From the NCBI RefSeq assembly GCF_030347395.1, contig NZ_CP128170.1, positions 2,480,001-2,544,000 of the forward strand: DNA of 64,000 bases, given 5' to 3'. The DNA comes from Microbacterium sp. ET2. Lineage in GTDB: Bacteria > Actinomycetota > Actinomycetes > Actinomycetales > Microbacteriaceae. Below the pieces are notes generated by a model. It was not told the DNA's origin. It ran no database searches and was given only the letters and a program-made list of their open reading frames with translations. Of the stretch, positions 36,339 to 44,756 are shown in pieces. Every line of letters starts with the position of its first letter. The first letter of the stretch is position 1. Made by a program: the position numbers and the translations under genes.

Positions 36339-37751
36339 TCAGCCGCGCGTCCCGGCCGCCGACTGGCCGGCGTCGACGGCGACCCCGGCCGACTCGTATC
36401 CGTAGTTCTCGTAGGCCGCTCGACCCCGCTTCGGCATCTTGTTCAGCACGAGACCGAGGACCCTGCCGTTGACGCGACGGATGTTCTCAACCGACCGGTC
36501 GAGCATCTCGTGCGTCGTGCTGCCCACCGAGGCGACGATGAGTGCGCCTCCGGTCGCGGTCGAGAGCACCGCGGCGTCGCTGACCAGGAGCGTCGGAGGC
36601 GAGTCGACGATCACGAGGGCGTGCTCGGTGAGCGAGGTGATGAGATCGCGCATGCGCTGCGACCCGAGCACTTCGCTCGGGTTCGGGGGGATGCGTCCCG
36701 AGGTGAGCACGTACAGGTTCCGTGAGCCGGCGACCGGCTGCACGACGTCGCCGGCGGTGGCCCGCCCGGCGAGGATGTCGGTGAGGCCTGCGCCTTCGGG
36801 AAGGCCGAACAGCTGCGCGATCACCGGGCGGCGAAGGTCGGCGTCGACGAAGACGACCCGCTGCCCGGCGGCCGCAAGGCTCATCGCGAGGTTGGCCGCG
36901 GTCGTCGACTTGCCGTCGCCGGGCACGGGGCTCGTGACGACGATCGAGCGCGGCGGGTTGTCGACATCCATGAACTGCAGATTCGTGCGCAGCTCTCGCA
37001 TCGCCTCGGTGAGGGCTCCGCGCGCGATTCCCCCGGTGCCGGCAAAGTTCAGCACCTCGCGGCGGTTGTCGAGGTCGCGCTCGAGGGGCAGGGTGCCGAC
37101 CACGGGGATGCCGGTGGCGCGCTCGACGTCGCCGGCGCTGCGCACCCGACTGTCGAGCACGCTCCGCAGCACGGCGTAGCCGATACCGAGGGCGAGGCCC
37201 ACGAGCGTGCCGAGCGCCAGGTTCAGCGCGGTGTTGGGGGAGGACGGTGAGGTGGGAAGACGCGCGGAGTCACCCGGGATGAGGGTGACCGGGGCCGATC
37301 CCGGCGAGCCGTCGCCCTCGATCGCGTCGATCTGGGCGGTCATGCCGCGGATCCACGCCTCGGCCAGGTCGCGTGCGGCTTCGGGGCTCGACGCGGTGGC
37401 GGCGACATGAATGACCACGGTGTCGAGGGGGTTCGAGACCTCGACCGAGCGGACGAGCGCTTCGGGGGTGGTCGAGAGCCCGAGATCGGTGATCGCCGAC
37501 TCGGCGACAGCCCGCCACGAGCCGATGTCGAGGTACGAGGTGACCTTGCTCCGGGCGAGCTGGTCGCCCACGAGAGACGATGTCGTCTCGCCCGACAGCC
37601 CGCTGGCCGTGACGTATCCGCTCGCGGTGGCGGTGTAGACCCGTGGCTGCAGGGTGTTCCAGCCGAGGGCGACGGCGAAGCCGAGCGCGGTGAGCAGCAC
37701 GACGCCGACCCAGTGCGTGCGGAGGATCCGCAGGTAGTCACGCAGTTCCAC
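36339..37751 (-). CDS. polysaccharide co-polymerase/BY-kinase (Wzc-like), copy 1
   Basis: A 470-residue single-chain Wzz plus bacterial tyrosine kinase. Wzz-type transmembrane helices are at about 13-32 and 175-197. The kinase follows with Walker A SPVPGDGKS (274-282), Walker A' VVFVDADLRRP and Walker B LVIVDSPP. The tail has clustered tyrosines (AAYENYGYES), the usual autophosphorylation sites. It should control polymer length and export of the first EPS system. GTG 37751 has GGGGAG upstream. A paralog is encoded at 55749-57296. Confidence 0.92.
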   Translation of the reverse strand: MELRDYLRILRTHWVGVVLLTALGFAVALGWNTLQPRVYTATASGYVTASGLSGETTSSLVGDQLARSKVTSYLDIGSWRAVAESAITDLGLSTTPEALVRSVEVSNPLDTVVIHVAATASSPEAARDLAEAWIRGMTAQIDAIEGDGSPGSAPVTLIPGDSARLPTSPSSPNTALNLALGTLVGLALGIGYAVLRSVLDSRVRSAGDVERATGIPVVGTLPLERDLDNRREVLNFAGTGGIARGALTEAMRELRTNLQFMDVDNPPRSIVVTSPVPGDGKSTTAANLAMSLAAAGQRVVFVDADLRRPVIAQLFGLPEGAGLTDILAGRATAGDVVQPVAGSRNLYVLTSGRIPPNPSEVLGSQRMRDLITSLTEHALVIVDSPPTLLVSDAAVLSTATGGALIVASVGSTTHEMLDRSVENIRRVNGRVLGLVLNKMPKRGRAAYENYGYESAGVAVDAGQSAAGTRG

Positions 37752-37792
37752 GGGCTCCCCAATCGCAGCGCGGCACGAGCGCAGTACGCCCG

Positions 37793-37798
37793 TACACT
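37793..37798 (+). promoter_or_regulatory. leaderless -10 box of the HprK/PqqD-like gene
   Basis: TACACT lies 7 nt before GTG 37806. No good -35 box is seen. Confidence 0.55.
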
Positions 37799-37805
37799 AG
37801 CGCCT

Positions 37806-39206
37806 GTGTCGGCCGGTCTCGTGATCCACGCCCTGGGTGCGCGGATCGGTGTCGACCTCGCGGCTCTCCGCGACGACCAGCGTGCCGCGGTGCGTGACGC
37901 CTGGCGCGACGCGCTCGCCGATGCGTCCGACGACGCCCCGGTCGACCTCTCGATCGCTGTCGAGCTTCGCCCCGACACCGCCTGGTTGCTCGCGGGCCTC
38001 AGCCAGCGCATCACCCGCGAGGCGATCGATCACCGGCGCGGTGAGGGATGGATGCTGCATGCCGGCGCCGTCGCCGACGATCACGGTTCGGTGGTGATCC
38101 TCGTCGGGCTCTCCGGTGCCGGCAAGACCACCGCCGTGCACGCTTTGGGGCGCGACTTCGCCTACGTGAGCGACGAGACGGTGTTCATCGGCGACGACGG
38201 CACGGTGCTGCCCTACCGCAAGCCCCTGTCGCTGCTCGAACGGCGGCGCGGCCCGAAGGCCGAGCGGTCGGCGACATCCCTCGGCCTCGCCCTGCCGCTT
38301 CCCAGCACCGCCCTGCGGGCGCGGGTGATCGTGCTGCTCGACCGTCAGGCCGCCGCATCCGTCAGCCCTCGGCTCGAAGACGTCGAACTTGGTGATGCCC
38401 TGCCGGCACTGGTGGCGCAGTCGAACTACCTCGGTGACATGTCGCATCCGCTTCGCACCATCGCGCGGCAGGTCGGCGCGATCGGGGGAGTGGTGCGGGC
38501 GGTGTACCACGAGGCATCCGATCTGCGTCCGCTTCTTCGAGAGCTTCTGAAGGGCGAACGCCCCGCGGGCCCCGACGAGGTCGTGCCCGTCGACGTGGTC
38601 ACTCGACCCGCCGACGCTGAGCTCGGAGTGCGGCCCGATCCGGTGCGCTTCACCCGCGCGCCCTACGACGACGCGCTGGCGCTGCGCGACCCCGACCGCA
38701 TCGCCGTCTTGCACGACGGGGTGGTGAGCGTCCTCGCCGGGATCGCTCCCGTCCTGTGGCGGGCAGCCGACGATGCGACGCCTGCGGCCCTGACAGCAGC
38801 CACGGTGACGGCGATCGGACCCCCCACCGAGGGCGACAGATCGGCGGCGGAGCGCGTCGCGGCGGCGCTCGCCGAGCTCGTCGAGGTGGGAGTGCTGACC
38901 GAGCGCGTCGCGCGCTGGCAGGTGAGGGCGGATGTCGCCTGGACCGACGACGGAGAGCATGTGATGGCCCTGGCGCTCGCCGACTGGCGGCGGAGCGTTC
39001 CGCTGGCGATCGGGGGATCGGGGGCCGTGATCTGGCGCGAGTTGGCGGCGCGCCCCGGGCTGACCACCTTGGCCCTGACCAACGCCGTCGCTGCCGCGTT
39101 CGAGCGTGACGCCGCGGAGGTGTCGGAGTCGGTGGCGGTGTTCCTCATCAACCTCGAGGCCTCGCACCTCGTCGAGATCGTGGAAGACGACGCTGACGGT
39201 GCCTGA
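37806..39206 (+). CDS. HprK-like kinase fused to a PqqD-like (RRE) domain
   Basis: A 466-residue protein. Residues about 80-210 form an HPr-kinase-like P-loop domain: MLHAGAVA, Walker A VGLSGAGKTT (100-109), YVSDETVFI. The middle holds no recognised motif. Residues about 380-460 look like a PqqD winged-helix peptide-binding domain (LAIGGSGAVIWRELA, FLINLEASHLVEI). In other bacteria HprK-related kinases and PqqD-like proteins occur next to PF14907 nucleotidyltransferases in EPS or lasso-peptide loci; here kinase and PqqD are one chain and the nucleotidyltransferase gene faces it 3 bp away. The phosphorylated target is unknown. GTG 37806 is chosen on the -10 box 7 nt upstream. Confidence 0.78.
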   Translation: MSAGLVIHALGARIGVDLAALRDDQRAAVRDAWRDALADASDDAPVDLSIAVELRPDTAWLLAGLSQRITREAIDHRRGEGWMLHAGAVADDHGSVVILVGLSGAGKTTAVHALGRDFAYVSDETVFIGDDGTVLPYRKPLSLLERRRGPKAERSATSLGLALPLPSTALRARVIVLLDRQAAASVSPRLEDVELGDALPALVAQSNYLGDMSHPLRTIARQVGAIGGVVRAVYHEASDLRPLLRELLKGERPAGPDEVVPVDVVTRPADAELGVRPDPVRFTRAPYDDALALRDPDRIAVLHDGVVSVLAGIAPVLWRAADDATPAALTAATVTAIGPPTEGDRSAAERVAAALAELVEVGVLTERVARWQVRADVAWTDDGEHVMALALADWRRSVPLAIGGSGAVIWRELAARPGLTTLALTNAVAAAFERDAAEVSESVAVFLINLEASHLVEIVEDDADGA

Positions 39207-39209
39207 TCG

Positions 39210-40139
39210 TCAGGTGCGAGGCCTGTCGCCGCGTCCGTGGCGCAGAGCGCGCAGCGCAGCGGGCAGTGTCTGCATCCCTCGTCCGTAGCGCTGCGCGCGG
39301 GCCCAGAGTTTCGCGGGGACGGTGTCGGGTGTCTCGGGGTGGGTGACGAGTAGGTCGTGGTCGCTCGGCCAGATCGCTCGCACGGCGATGACTGCTCGCT
39401 CACGTGCGCGGGCCTTGCGCAGTGCGGCGAACCAGAAGTAGGTGCCGTATCCACCGGCGGCGATGCGTTCGCGCCACTCCTGCAGCTCGGGGGAGGAGAG
39501 CTCCGCGGTGGGTGCGGCCGCGTCCACCCCGAGTCGGGGGAGCACCTCGTCGAGCGTGGCGGCGCAGCCGGTGCGGCGCGCGAGGTCCCCCAGCTCGTCT
39601 CGCTCTATCCCGGTAAGTCGGACGGTGGTCACCAGGTGCTCGAGTTCGGCGCGGTGGCGCGGCTGGTTGGTGCCGCCTCGCAGGGAGTGCAGGGCGAGGA
39701 TGAGCAGCGAGCCGAGCCGGTCGGGGATCGCGCACTCCTGCCGGGCGATCCGGATCGAGACGCGACGGCGCCAGAGCAGGTCGAAGACGTCGGACGGGTC
39801 GGCGAGGAATCCCGGAAAGGAGTGGTGGATATCGAGGTCGCACGGCCACGACGGGTGGATCAGGCTGCGGGAATGGAGGGTGAACCGCGAACTGGCGAAC
39901 GTCGCCGGTCGCTCGTCCCAGCCCGCCCGATTCAACGCGTCGATGTACTCATCGAACCGGACGGGGTCGACCAGCACATCGACGTCGCCCGAGGTGTGGT
40001 CGGGTCGAAGCCGATGGGCGGTCAGCGTCGGTCCCTTGAGCGCGAGGAGCCGGATTCCGAGGTCATCGGCGACCCGCTGCGACCACGCGTGACCGAGGGG
40101 GACGGCCGCGCGGATCGGCAGATCCACCGTGAGTGACAC
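39210..40139 (-). CDS. nucleotidyltransferase family protein (PF14907-like)
   Basis: A 309-residue protein with LALKGPTLTAHRL and the nucleotidyltransferase-type acidic motif SGDVDVLVDPVRFDEY, then DLDIHHSFPGF. Such proteins are found next to HprK-related kinases and PqqD-like proteins; their substrate is not established. The gene converges tail to tail with the HprK/PqqD gene. The likely start is GTG 40139 with TAACGT 6 nt upstream, i.e. leaderless. A later GTG (40127) is possible. Confidence 0.8.
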   Translation of the reverse strand: MSLTVDLPIRAAVPLGHAWSQRVADDLGIRLLALKGPTLTAHRLRPDHTSGDVDVLVDPVRFDEYIDALNRAGWDERPATFASSRFTLHSRSLIHPSWPCDLDIHHSFPGFLADPSDVFDLLWRRRVSIRIARQECAIPDRLGSLLILALHSLRGGTNQPRHRAELEHLVTTVRLTGIERDELGDLARRTGCAATLDEVLPRLGVDAAAPTAELSSPELQEWRERIAAGGYGTYFWFAALRKARARERAVIAVRAIWPSDHDLLVTHPETPDTVPAKLWARAQRYGRGMQTLPAALRALRHGRGDRPRT

Positions 40140-40145
40140 ACCGCC

Positions 40146-40151
40146 ACGTTA
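40146..40151 (-). promoter_or_regulatory. leaderless -10 box of the nucleotidyltransferase gene
   Basis: TAACGT on the minus strand, 6 nt before GTG 40139. The same hexamer and spacing precede the CPBP gene at 58071. Confidence 0.5.
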
Positions 40152-40201
40152 TCGGCGCGGCCCGCCCAACGAGCGGTGACGAGGCCGGGTCTTCGGAGGT
40201 T

Positions 40202-40219
40202 CGCTATGCAAACGCTATG
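40202..40219. promoter_or_regulatory. 11-bp-spaced direct repeat in a divergent promoter region
   Basis: CGCTATG occurs at 40202-40208 and 40213-40219. One more copy (CGCTATGTAAA) is at 43941-43951, upstream of another surface-protein gene. A regulator site is inferred. Confidence 0.4.
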
Positions 40220-40299
40220 TTTCGAGCGCGCGCGCCGCAACAAAGTCGGAAAGCACATGCCCTAGCATGCAAGCGAATCGAACTGGATAGGGGACGACC

Positions 40300-41913
40300 A
40301 TGTCTGATCTCGGCCGGCTCCCGGTGAGCCGACGAACTCTGCTGCAAACGAGCGTGTGGGTCGCGCCGGTGATCGCGTCGGCTGTGGCCGTTCCGTCACG
40401 GACGACGTCGCCGCCGACGGAGCCGACGGCGATCGCTCGGGCCGATGAGTTCGAGGGGTACACCGCGCTTACGGTGGAGTCGACCGAGGCGGGCATTCCG
40501 CTTCCTGCGGGGACGTACCTCTTCATCGCGACCGGTGGCGTCTCGCCGACGGCTGAGGTCCTGCGCGTCACTCCGGATCTGGGCGGCTACGTCACGCCGG
40601 CAGCTTCGGGTGAAGATACGGCGGTCGTCGTCCTTCCCGATGGTCACGTCGTCTCCACGTTCACGGTCTACCTGCTCAGCGAGCTCATTCCAGCGACAGT
40701 CGATCCGACCGCCACGCTGACCGTCGCCATGGATGCCGGGATCGGTGCCTCCATACCGATCCAGGGCTCCTTCGTCGACCCCGGTCCGGGGGCGACCGTC
40801 TTCGGCCCCGCGGGGACCAATTGGCCTGACGGTAGCCGTACCCCGCGGGTCACGGACACCTTCGATCGTGTTGTCGAAGTCCCACCGTCGTGGACCGAGA
40901 TCTCGCGGGAGATCAAGAGCTCGCTTGCTACTCACCCCAACGGCAAAGTGAAGATCCTGGTGGAACCGGGCGAATTCGCGTTCGGTTCGGGCTCAGGTTC
41001 GACGGACGGGGGAGTTCTTCAAGACGTCCTTGGCGCGGGCCGTCCGTGGCGGATTCTCGTCGTTCCGCGAGACGGGTGGGGGACGGTCCGGGGAACGGGT
41101 ACGGTCGCCGACGCGGCGACACGCGGATATGCGTTCGTGAATGTGCATGGAGTTGCGCTCGCTGGGTTCGACTTCACGTCTCAGGGGGTGCTCGTTCGAA
41201 ATAGCAGTGATTTCGCGTTTGCCTGGTCGACGTTCGGCACTTTGGGTGTCACCGCGAACGACAGCGACACAACGGGAATCGAGTTCGTCGAGTGCGTGCT
41301 ACCTGATCAACTCGACATCGGCTCGGACCGGATGGCTCTCAGAGCTGTAGATGGGTGGGCGATCGACGGGGTGACGATGCGTGGCTGCTACGTGGCGCCC
41401 GCGTACAAAGCCGCCGACGACCTCAAGGCCCACACCGACACCATTCAGCTGGACGTGCTGAGTGAGGGGCGCATGCGGAACATCACGATCGCCGACACGG
41501 TCCTTTTCCCCTCGAGCTCACAGACCATCCAAGCTGCGCGCAACGAGAACATCACGATCACTCGATCGGCGATCCTCGCGGGCTTGCGTGGGACGGGGCG
41601 CTATCCGCTCGGCCCCGACCGCCATGTGATGGTGGGCGAGAACGCGCTTTGGGGTGGAACCAACGCGGCGACGGGTGTCGTTGTCTCCGACAGCGTCATC
41701 ATGGGGTCGATCGATTCAGATTGGTCGTTTGCAAGCGTGACCAACACCATCATCTCCAAGCCGACGCCCGCCATCCCTGCCTCCGGCTCGTTCACCGTCG
41801 ACCCCACTCTGCCGGCCCAGGACACTCCGATCGACCCGGCCTGGCTGGCACAATACGCCCCGATGCCCAACTCCGCACGCCTGTCGCAGATCTGGGCTGA
41901 GCTGGCCGCCTGA
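40300..41913 (+). CDS. Tat-exported beta-helix protein (paralog 2 of 3)
   Basis: A 537-residue exported protein. The N-terminus has a twin-arginine signal (SRRTLLQTSVWVAPVIASAVA). Residues about 35-165 are an unassigned beta-rich domain; from about 166 (FGPAGTNWPDGS) the protein follows the same beta-helix module as the DUF4082 protein at 11602 and the broken gene at 29963 (ILVVPRDGWGTV, AYKAADDLKAHTDTIQLDV, SSSQTIQAARNENITITRS), ending SQIWAELAA. ATG 40300 has AGGGG at good spacing and TAGCAT 31 nt upstream. It likely folds before export. Acting on surface polysaccharide is inferred from context and fold only. Confidence 0.78.
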   Translation: MSDLGRLPVSRRTLLQTSVWVAPVIASAVAVPSRTTSPPTEPTAIARADEFEGYTALTVESTEAGIPLPAGTYLFIATGGVSPTAEVLRVTPDLGGYVTPAASGEDTAVVVLPDGHVVSTFTVYLLSELIPATVDPTATLTVAMDAGIGASIPIQGSFVDPGPGATVFGPAGTNWPDGSRTPRVTDTFDRVVEVPPSWTEISREIKSSLATHPNGKVKILVEPGEFAFGSGSGSTDGGVLQDVLGAGRPWRILVVPRDGWGTVRGTGTVADAATRGYAFVNVHGVALAGFDFTSQGVLVRNSSDFAFAWSTFGTLGVTANDSDTTGIEFVECVLPDQLDIGSDRMALRAVDGWAIDGVTMRGCYVAPAYKAADDLKAHTDTIQLDVLSEGRMRNITIADTVLFPSSSQTIQAARNENITITRSAILAGLRGTGRYPLGPDRHVMVGENALWGGTNAATGVVVSDSVIMGSIDSDWSFASVTNTIISKPTPAIPASGSFTVDPTLPAQDTPIDPAWLAQYAPMPNSARLSQIWAELAA

Positions 41914-41955
41914 CGTTGTCGGATCCCGATTTGGTGAACAGCGGGTGAACACCCC

Positions 41956-42041
41956 TAGACTCACGGCTTAACGCGGGGGCTCACGCTCCACCGACCGCTT
42001 CGGTCATCTTCCCCGCAGCCGAGTGCTACTGGGGGGTAGTC
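41956..42041 (+). promoter_or_regulatory. promoter and structured 5' leader of the membrane protein at 42042
   Basis: TAGACT (41956-41961) is a good -10 box. The leader can fold: GCGGGG (41973-41978) with CCCCGC (42011-42016) encloses the small hairpin GACCG (41993-41997)/CGGTC (42001-42005). A G6 run (42031-42036) lies 5 nt before the GTG. A regulatory role is not shown. Confidence 0.45.
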
Positions 42042-42785
42042 GTGCGCTCATTCTCGGGATCTCTGGGGAGTCTCTGGCGGTGGTTCATCCACGACCAGCG
42101 CGCCGTGCAGGTGATGATCGTGCTGGTCATCGGCATCGATCTGCTGCTGGGTCTCACCCATGTCGTGATCATGACCTTCTTTGACGCGCCCAACGTGTGG
42201 CGCATCGACATGGACTGGAGCTTCGCCGAGGCCTACCAGTACATGAAGTACTTCTGGGTGGCGGCGCTGCTCGTCTGGTACGCCCGTGCGACGCGCGGCT
42301 GGGCCATCCTGGCGTGGGTGCCGCTCATCGTGTTCTTCCTTCTCGATGACGCGATGCTGTTGCATGAGCAGGCGGGGCTGTGGTTCGCCGCGCAACCGTG
42401 GGCGTTCGATGTCGGTCCGCTGAGCGCTCAGACCGTCGGTGAGCTCGGCTTCGTCGCCGTGATCGGCGCCGTGCTGGTCATCCCGATCGTCGGGCTCTAC
42501 GCGATGTCGAGAGCCCGCATGCGGTGGATCTTCCGGCTGCTGGCCGCGATCGTCGTGGCGTTCCTGCTCTTCGCGGTCGTCGTCGATGCCGGGCACAGCC
42601 TGGTGCAGAACATCCGCATCCTCGACCGGTCGTTCGGCTTCATCGAGGACGGCGGCGAGATGATCCTCTTGTCGCTGCTCGTCCTGGTGGTGTTCCGTCT
42701 GAACATCGGCGGCGGCACGCTCGGCTTCAGCCTCTCGCGTGCCGACACGGCCGCACCCGTGGCATCCGTCGTCCGCCCCGCCTGA
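42042..42785 (+). CDS. polytopic membrane protein of unknown function
   Basis: A 247-residue protein with about six transmembrane segments (VMIVLVIGIDLLLGLTHVVI, ILAWVPLIVFFLLDDAMLL, FVAVIGAVLVIPIVGLYA, LLAAIVVAFLLFAVVVDAG, MILLSLLVLVVFRL). Acidic residues close to the helices (LLDDAMLLHEQ) are striking. No family is recognised. It lies among EPS and surface-protein genes. The start is GTG 42042 with a G6 run as a likely SD. Confidence 0.7.
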   Translation: MRSFSGSLGSLWRWFIHDQRAVQVMIVLVIGIDLLLGLTHVVIMTFFDAPNVWRIDMDWSFAEAYQYMKYFWVAALLVWYARATRGWAILAWVPLIVFFLLDDAMLLHEQAGLWFAAQPWAFDVGPLSAQTVGELGFVAVIGAVLVIPIVGLYAMSRARMRWIFRLLAAIVVAFLLFAVVVDAGHSLVQNIRILDRSFGFIEDGGEMILLSLLVLVVFRLNIGGGTLGFSLSRADTAAPVASVVRPA

Positions 42786-42809
42786 TCCACGACGGTCAGC
42801 CGGCTGAGA

Positions 42810-42944
42810 TCACCGCGTCGCGTTCGCCCACTCCTCGAGTTCGGCTTCGCGCGCGGCATCTTCGACGATGCGGTGCGACAGAAGCAGGTAGGCACTCACG
42901 GCCACCACGATGATCGTGCCGGCGACGTAGGCGAGGACTCGCAT
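42810..42944 (-). CDS. small single-pass membrane protein (44 aa)
   Basis: A short gene with a very good SD (GGAGGAG, 5 nt before ATG 42944). The product has one N-terminal transmembrane helix (VLAYVAGTIIVVAVSAYLLL) and a charged, amphipathic tail rich in Glu and Arg (EDAAREAELEEWANATR). The size and layout are typical of small proteins that sit beside larger membrane proteins. It runs opposite to, and 24 bp from, the end of the 42042 membrane protein. No function is known. Confidence 0.7.
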   Translation of the reverse strand: MRVLAYVAGTIIVVAVSAYLLLSHRIVEDAAREAELEEWANATR

Positions 42945-43033
42945 CGACTCTCCTCCGCAACGTTGCTGGGCTTCCCAACCTAGTCGAGCGGAAGTGAGCA
43001 GGGGCGGCAGGCGCGCTCGGCGCGTGACAGCAT

Positions 43034-43082
43034 CGCGCCCCGCCGACGCGTCGCTGTGGGGCGACGCGCCAGACGGGGCGCG
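43034..43082 (-). terminator. stem-loop downstream of the LAxTG protein gene
   Basis: CGCGCCCCG (43034-43042)/CGGGGCGCG (43074-43082) encloses GCGTCGC (43048-43054)/GCGACGC (43061-43067): a long stacked hairpin 20 bp after the stop at 43102. Confidence 0.6.
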
Positions 43083-43101
43083 GTGACGGCGCCTGTGCCG
43101 G

Positions 43102-43821
43102 TCAGGCCTTGCGTGACCTCACCAGCAGCGTGCCGCCGACGATGAGTCCGCCGGCAAGGACGGCGATGCTCAGCGTTGTTCCGATCGCCATACCGGTGGC
43201 GGCGAGCGGCGGGGTGTCAGATCCGGCGGGCACCGGCGTGGGCGAGGCGGACGCGCTCGGCGTCGGCTCGGGGGTCACGGTCGGAGTGGTCGTCGGAGTC
43301 GGCGTCGGCTCGGGCGTGACGGTCGGAGTCGGCGTCGGCTCGGGCGTCACCGGCGGGGTGGGAGTCGGCGTCGGGGTGGGGGTCGGCGGCACGTCGCAGC
43401 CGATGACCGTGACCCGCGGGTCGGGGTAGGTGACCATGCCCGAGGTCCAGTCGATCTCTCCCGGGTTGCTGGCGTCGCTCGCCCAGGCCTGTGCCGAGGT
43501 GCGCTCGAGGTCTTCGCAGGGGTGCCCCTGCACGATGGTCGTCCAGGTCTCGGTCTCACCCGGTTCGACGTACTCGACGTCGGACTTGTAGGTGCGACCG
43601 TCGGGCCCGTACAGCTCCGCGAAGCCGTAGATCGGCACCGCTGAGGTGTTGGTTCCGGTGACCGTCGCACGGATGGTGGTCTCGCCGGTCCATTCCAGGA
43701 CCGCACTCACCTCTGCCGTGATCCCGTCGCCGGCGGCGGCCACAGCGGTACCGGCGATGGCGCCGGTTGCGAGTGTGCCCACGATGGCGGTGCCGATAAG
43801 TGCGCGCGTTGAACGCTTCAT
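43102..43821 (-). CDS. sortase-anchored surface protein with Pro/Thr repeats and LAxTG-like motif
   Basis: A 239-residue surface protein. The signal peptide (MKRSTRALIGTAIVGTLATG) is followed by an immunoglobulin-like domain at about 30-140 (GETTIRATVTGTNTSAVPIY), a Pro/Thr/Glu repeat stalk (about 145-195), and a sorting signal: LAATG, hydrophobic helix, RSRKA tail. LAxTG is the site class E sortases prefer in actinobacteria. No sortase lies in the window. ATG 43821 lacks a normal SD; a G5 run lies 10 nt upstream and can pair with a nearby C-run (CCCCCG/CGGGGG). Confidence 0.82.
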   Translation of the reverse strand: MKRSTRALIGTAIVGTLATGAIAGTAVAAAGDGITAEVSAVLEWTGETTIRATVTGTNTSAVPIYGFAELYGPDGRTYKSDVEYVEPGETETWTTIVQGHPCEDLERTSAQAWASDASNPGEIDWTSGMVTYPDPRVTVIGCDVPPTPTPTPTPTPPVTPEPTPTPTVTPEPTPTPTTTPTVTPEPTPSASASPTPVPAGSDTPPLAATGMAIGTTLSIAVLAGGLIVGGTLLVRSRKA

Positions 43822-43996
43822 TCTGTTGTATCCCCCGATAGTCCGGGGGGCATCTGCCCGCGGCGCACTCGAAAGGCGTCGCGGCAGCGTCGCCCCAAGT
43901 TCATTCGACGATAGCGGCAAACGCTCGCCCACTGAAAATCCGCTATGTAAATTCTTTGTTCACATTCGGGCCGACGCGCGTCAGCAGAACGTGTGT

Positions 43997-44566
43997 TCAC
44001 CGGCACGCGGTGAGCGCCGCCTTGACGAAGCCGCCGGTCTGATAGGCGAACTGGTACAGCCAGCCGCCGAGGGTGATCCTGTCGGGCGCGGCGACGACGG
44101 TGGCGTCGTTGACCCCGCATTCGGTCGCGATGAAGCGGGTGCGCGAGACGTGCGGGGTAAACGTGACGATGACGGCAGTTGCGTCGGCGCCGTACTCCTC
44201 ACGGAGCAGCATCATCTCGCCTTCGGTGGTGAAGGGCTCGGGATGTTCGCACTGCACGCCGTCCCTTCGGCAGACGCTGAGCTCATCGGCCGACTGCGCT
44301 CCCTCGACGGGGACGGAGATGAGGATGTCGTCGGCGACGCCCTCGTCGCGCAACTGCTCGGCGAGCGCGATGCGCTCCCTGGTGGGGGGACCGATGACGT
44401 AGATGACATCGGCGCTCTCGGGCGGGGCGGATTCAGGCGGGTAGACGTAGAGAGCGATAGCGGCGGCGATGCCGACGCTTCCTGCGATCAGCGTTGCGCC
44501 GGCAGCGGCGAGCACGCGGCGGGCGAGCCAGCGTGGTCGCTGTCCCATCGTCTGCGTTGTCTGCAC
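43997..44566 (-). CDS. YdcF/ElyC-type (DUF218) membrane-anchored protein
   Basis: A 189-residue protein with one N-terminal transmembrane helix (VLAAAGATLIAGSVGIAAAIAL) and an extracytoplasmic DUF218-like domain (VIYVIGPPTRERIALAEQL, TTEGEMMLLREEYGADA, TFTPHVSRTRF). Relatives act in envelope or lipid-carrier maintenance, but the reaction is not settled. GTG 44566 is chosen because TACCCT lies 6 nt upstream, as in other leaderless genes here. Confidence 0.75.
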   Translation of the reverse strand: MQTTQTMGQRPRWLARRVLAAAGATLIAGSVGIAAAIALYVYPPESAPPESADVIYVIGPPTRERIALAEQLRDEGVADDILISVPVEGAQSADELSVCRRDGVQCEHPEPFTTEGEMMLLREEYGADATAVIVTFTPHVSRTRFIATECGVNDATVVAAPDRITLGGWLYQFAYQTGGFVKAALTACR

Positions 44567-44572
44567 TGTTGG

Positions 44573-44578
44573 AGGGTA
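44573..44578 (-). promoter_or_regulatory. leaderless -10 box of the YdcF-like gene
   Basis: TACCCT on the minus strand, 6 nt before GTG 44566. Confidence 0.5.
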
Positions 44579-44756
44579 CGTGGGTGACGTGTCCGCGGGG
44601 TTACGCCGGGAAACCGGACCGAGGGCTCAGTAGCTGGAACTTGCGCCGGCCGTGTGTCGCAGCCACCGATCGTTTCGCCCGCGTAACCACGCCGACACAC
44701 GCCCCCTGTTAGTGTTCCAGTCGGGGACGGATTCGCCTGGGGCGGAAAGGCATGAC

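Noticed and set aside
40140..43000. RiPP precursor peptide for the HprK/PqqD-like protein
   Set aside because: No short gene with SD and a leader-core layout was found; the 44-residue protein at 42810 is a membrane protein and not a credible precursor.
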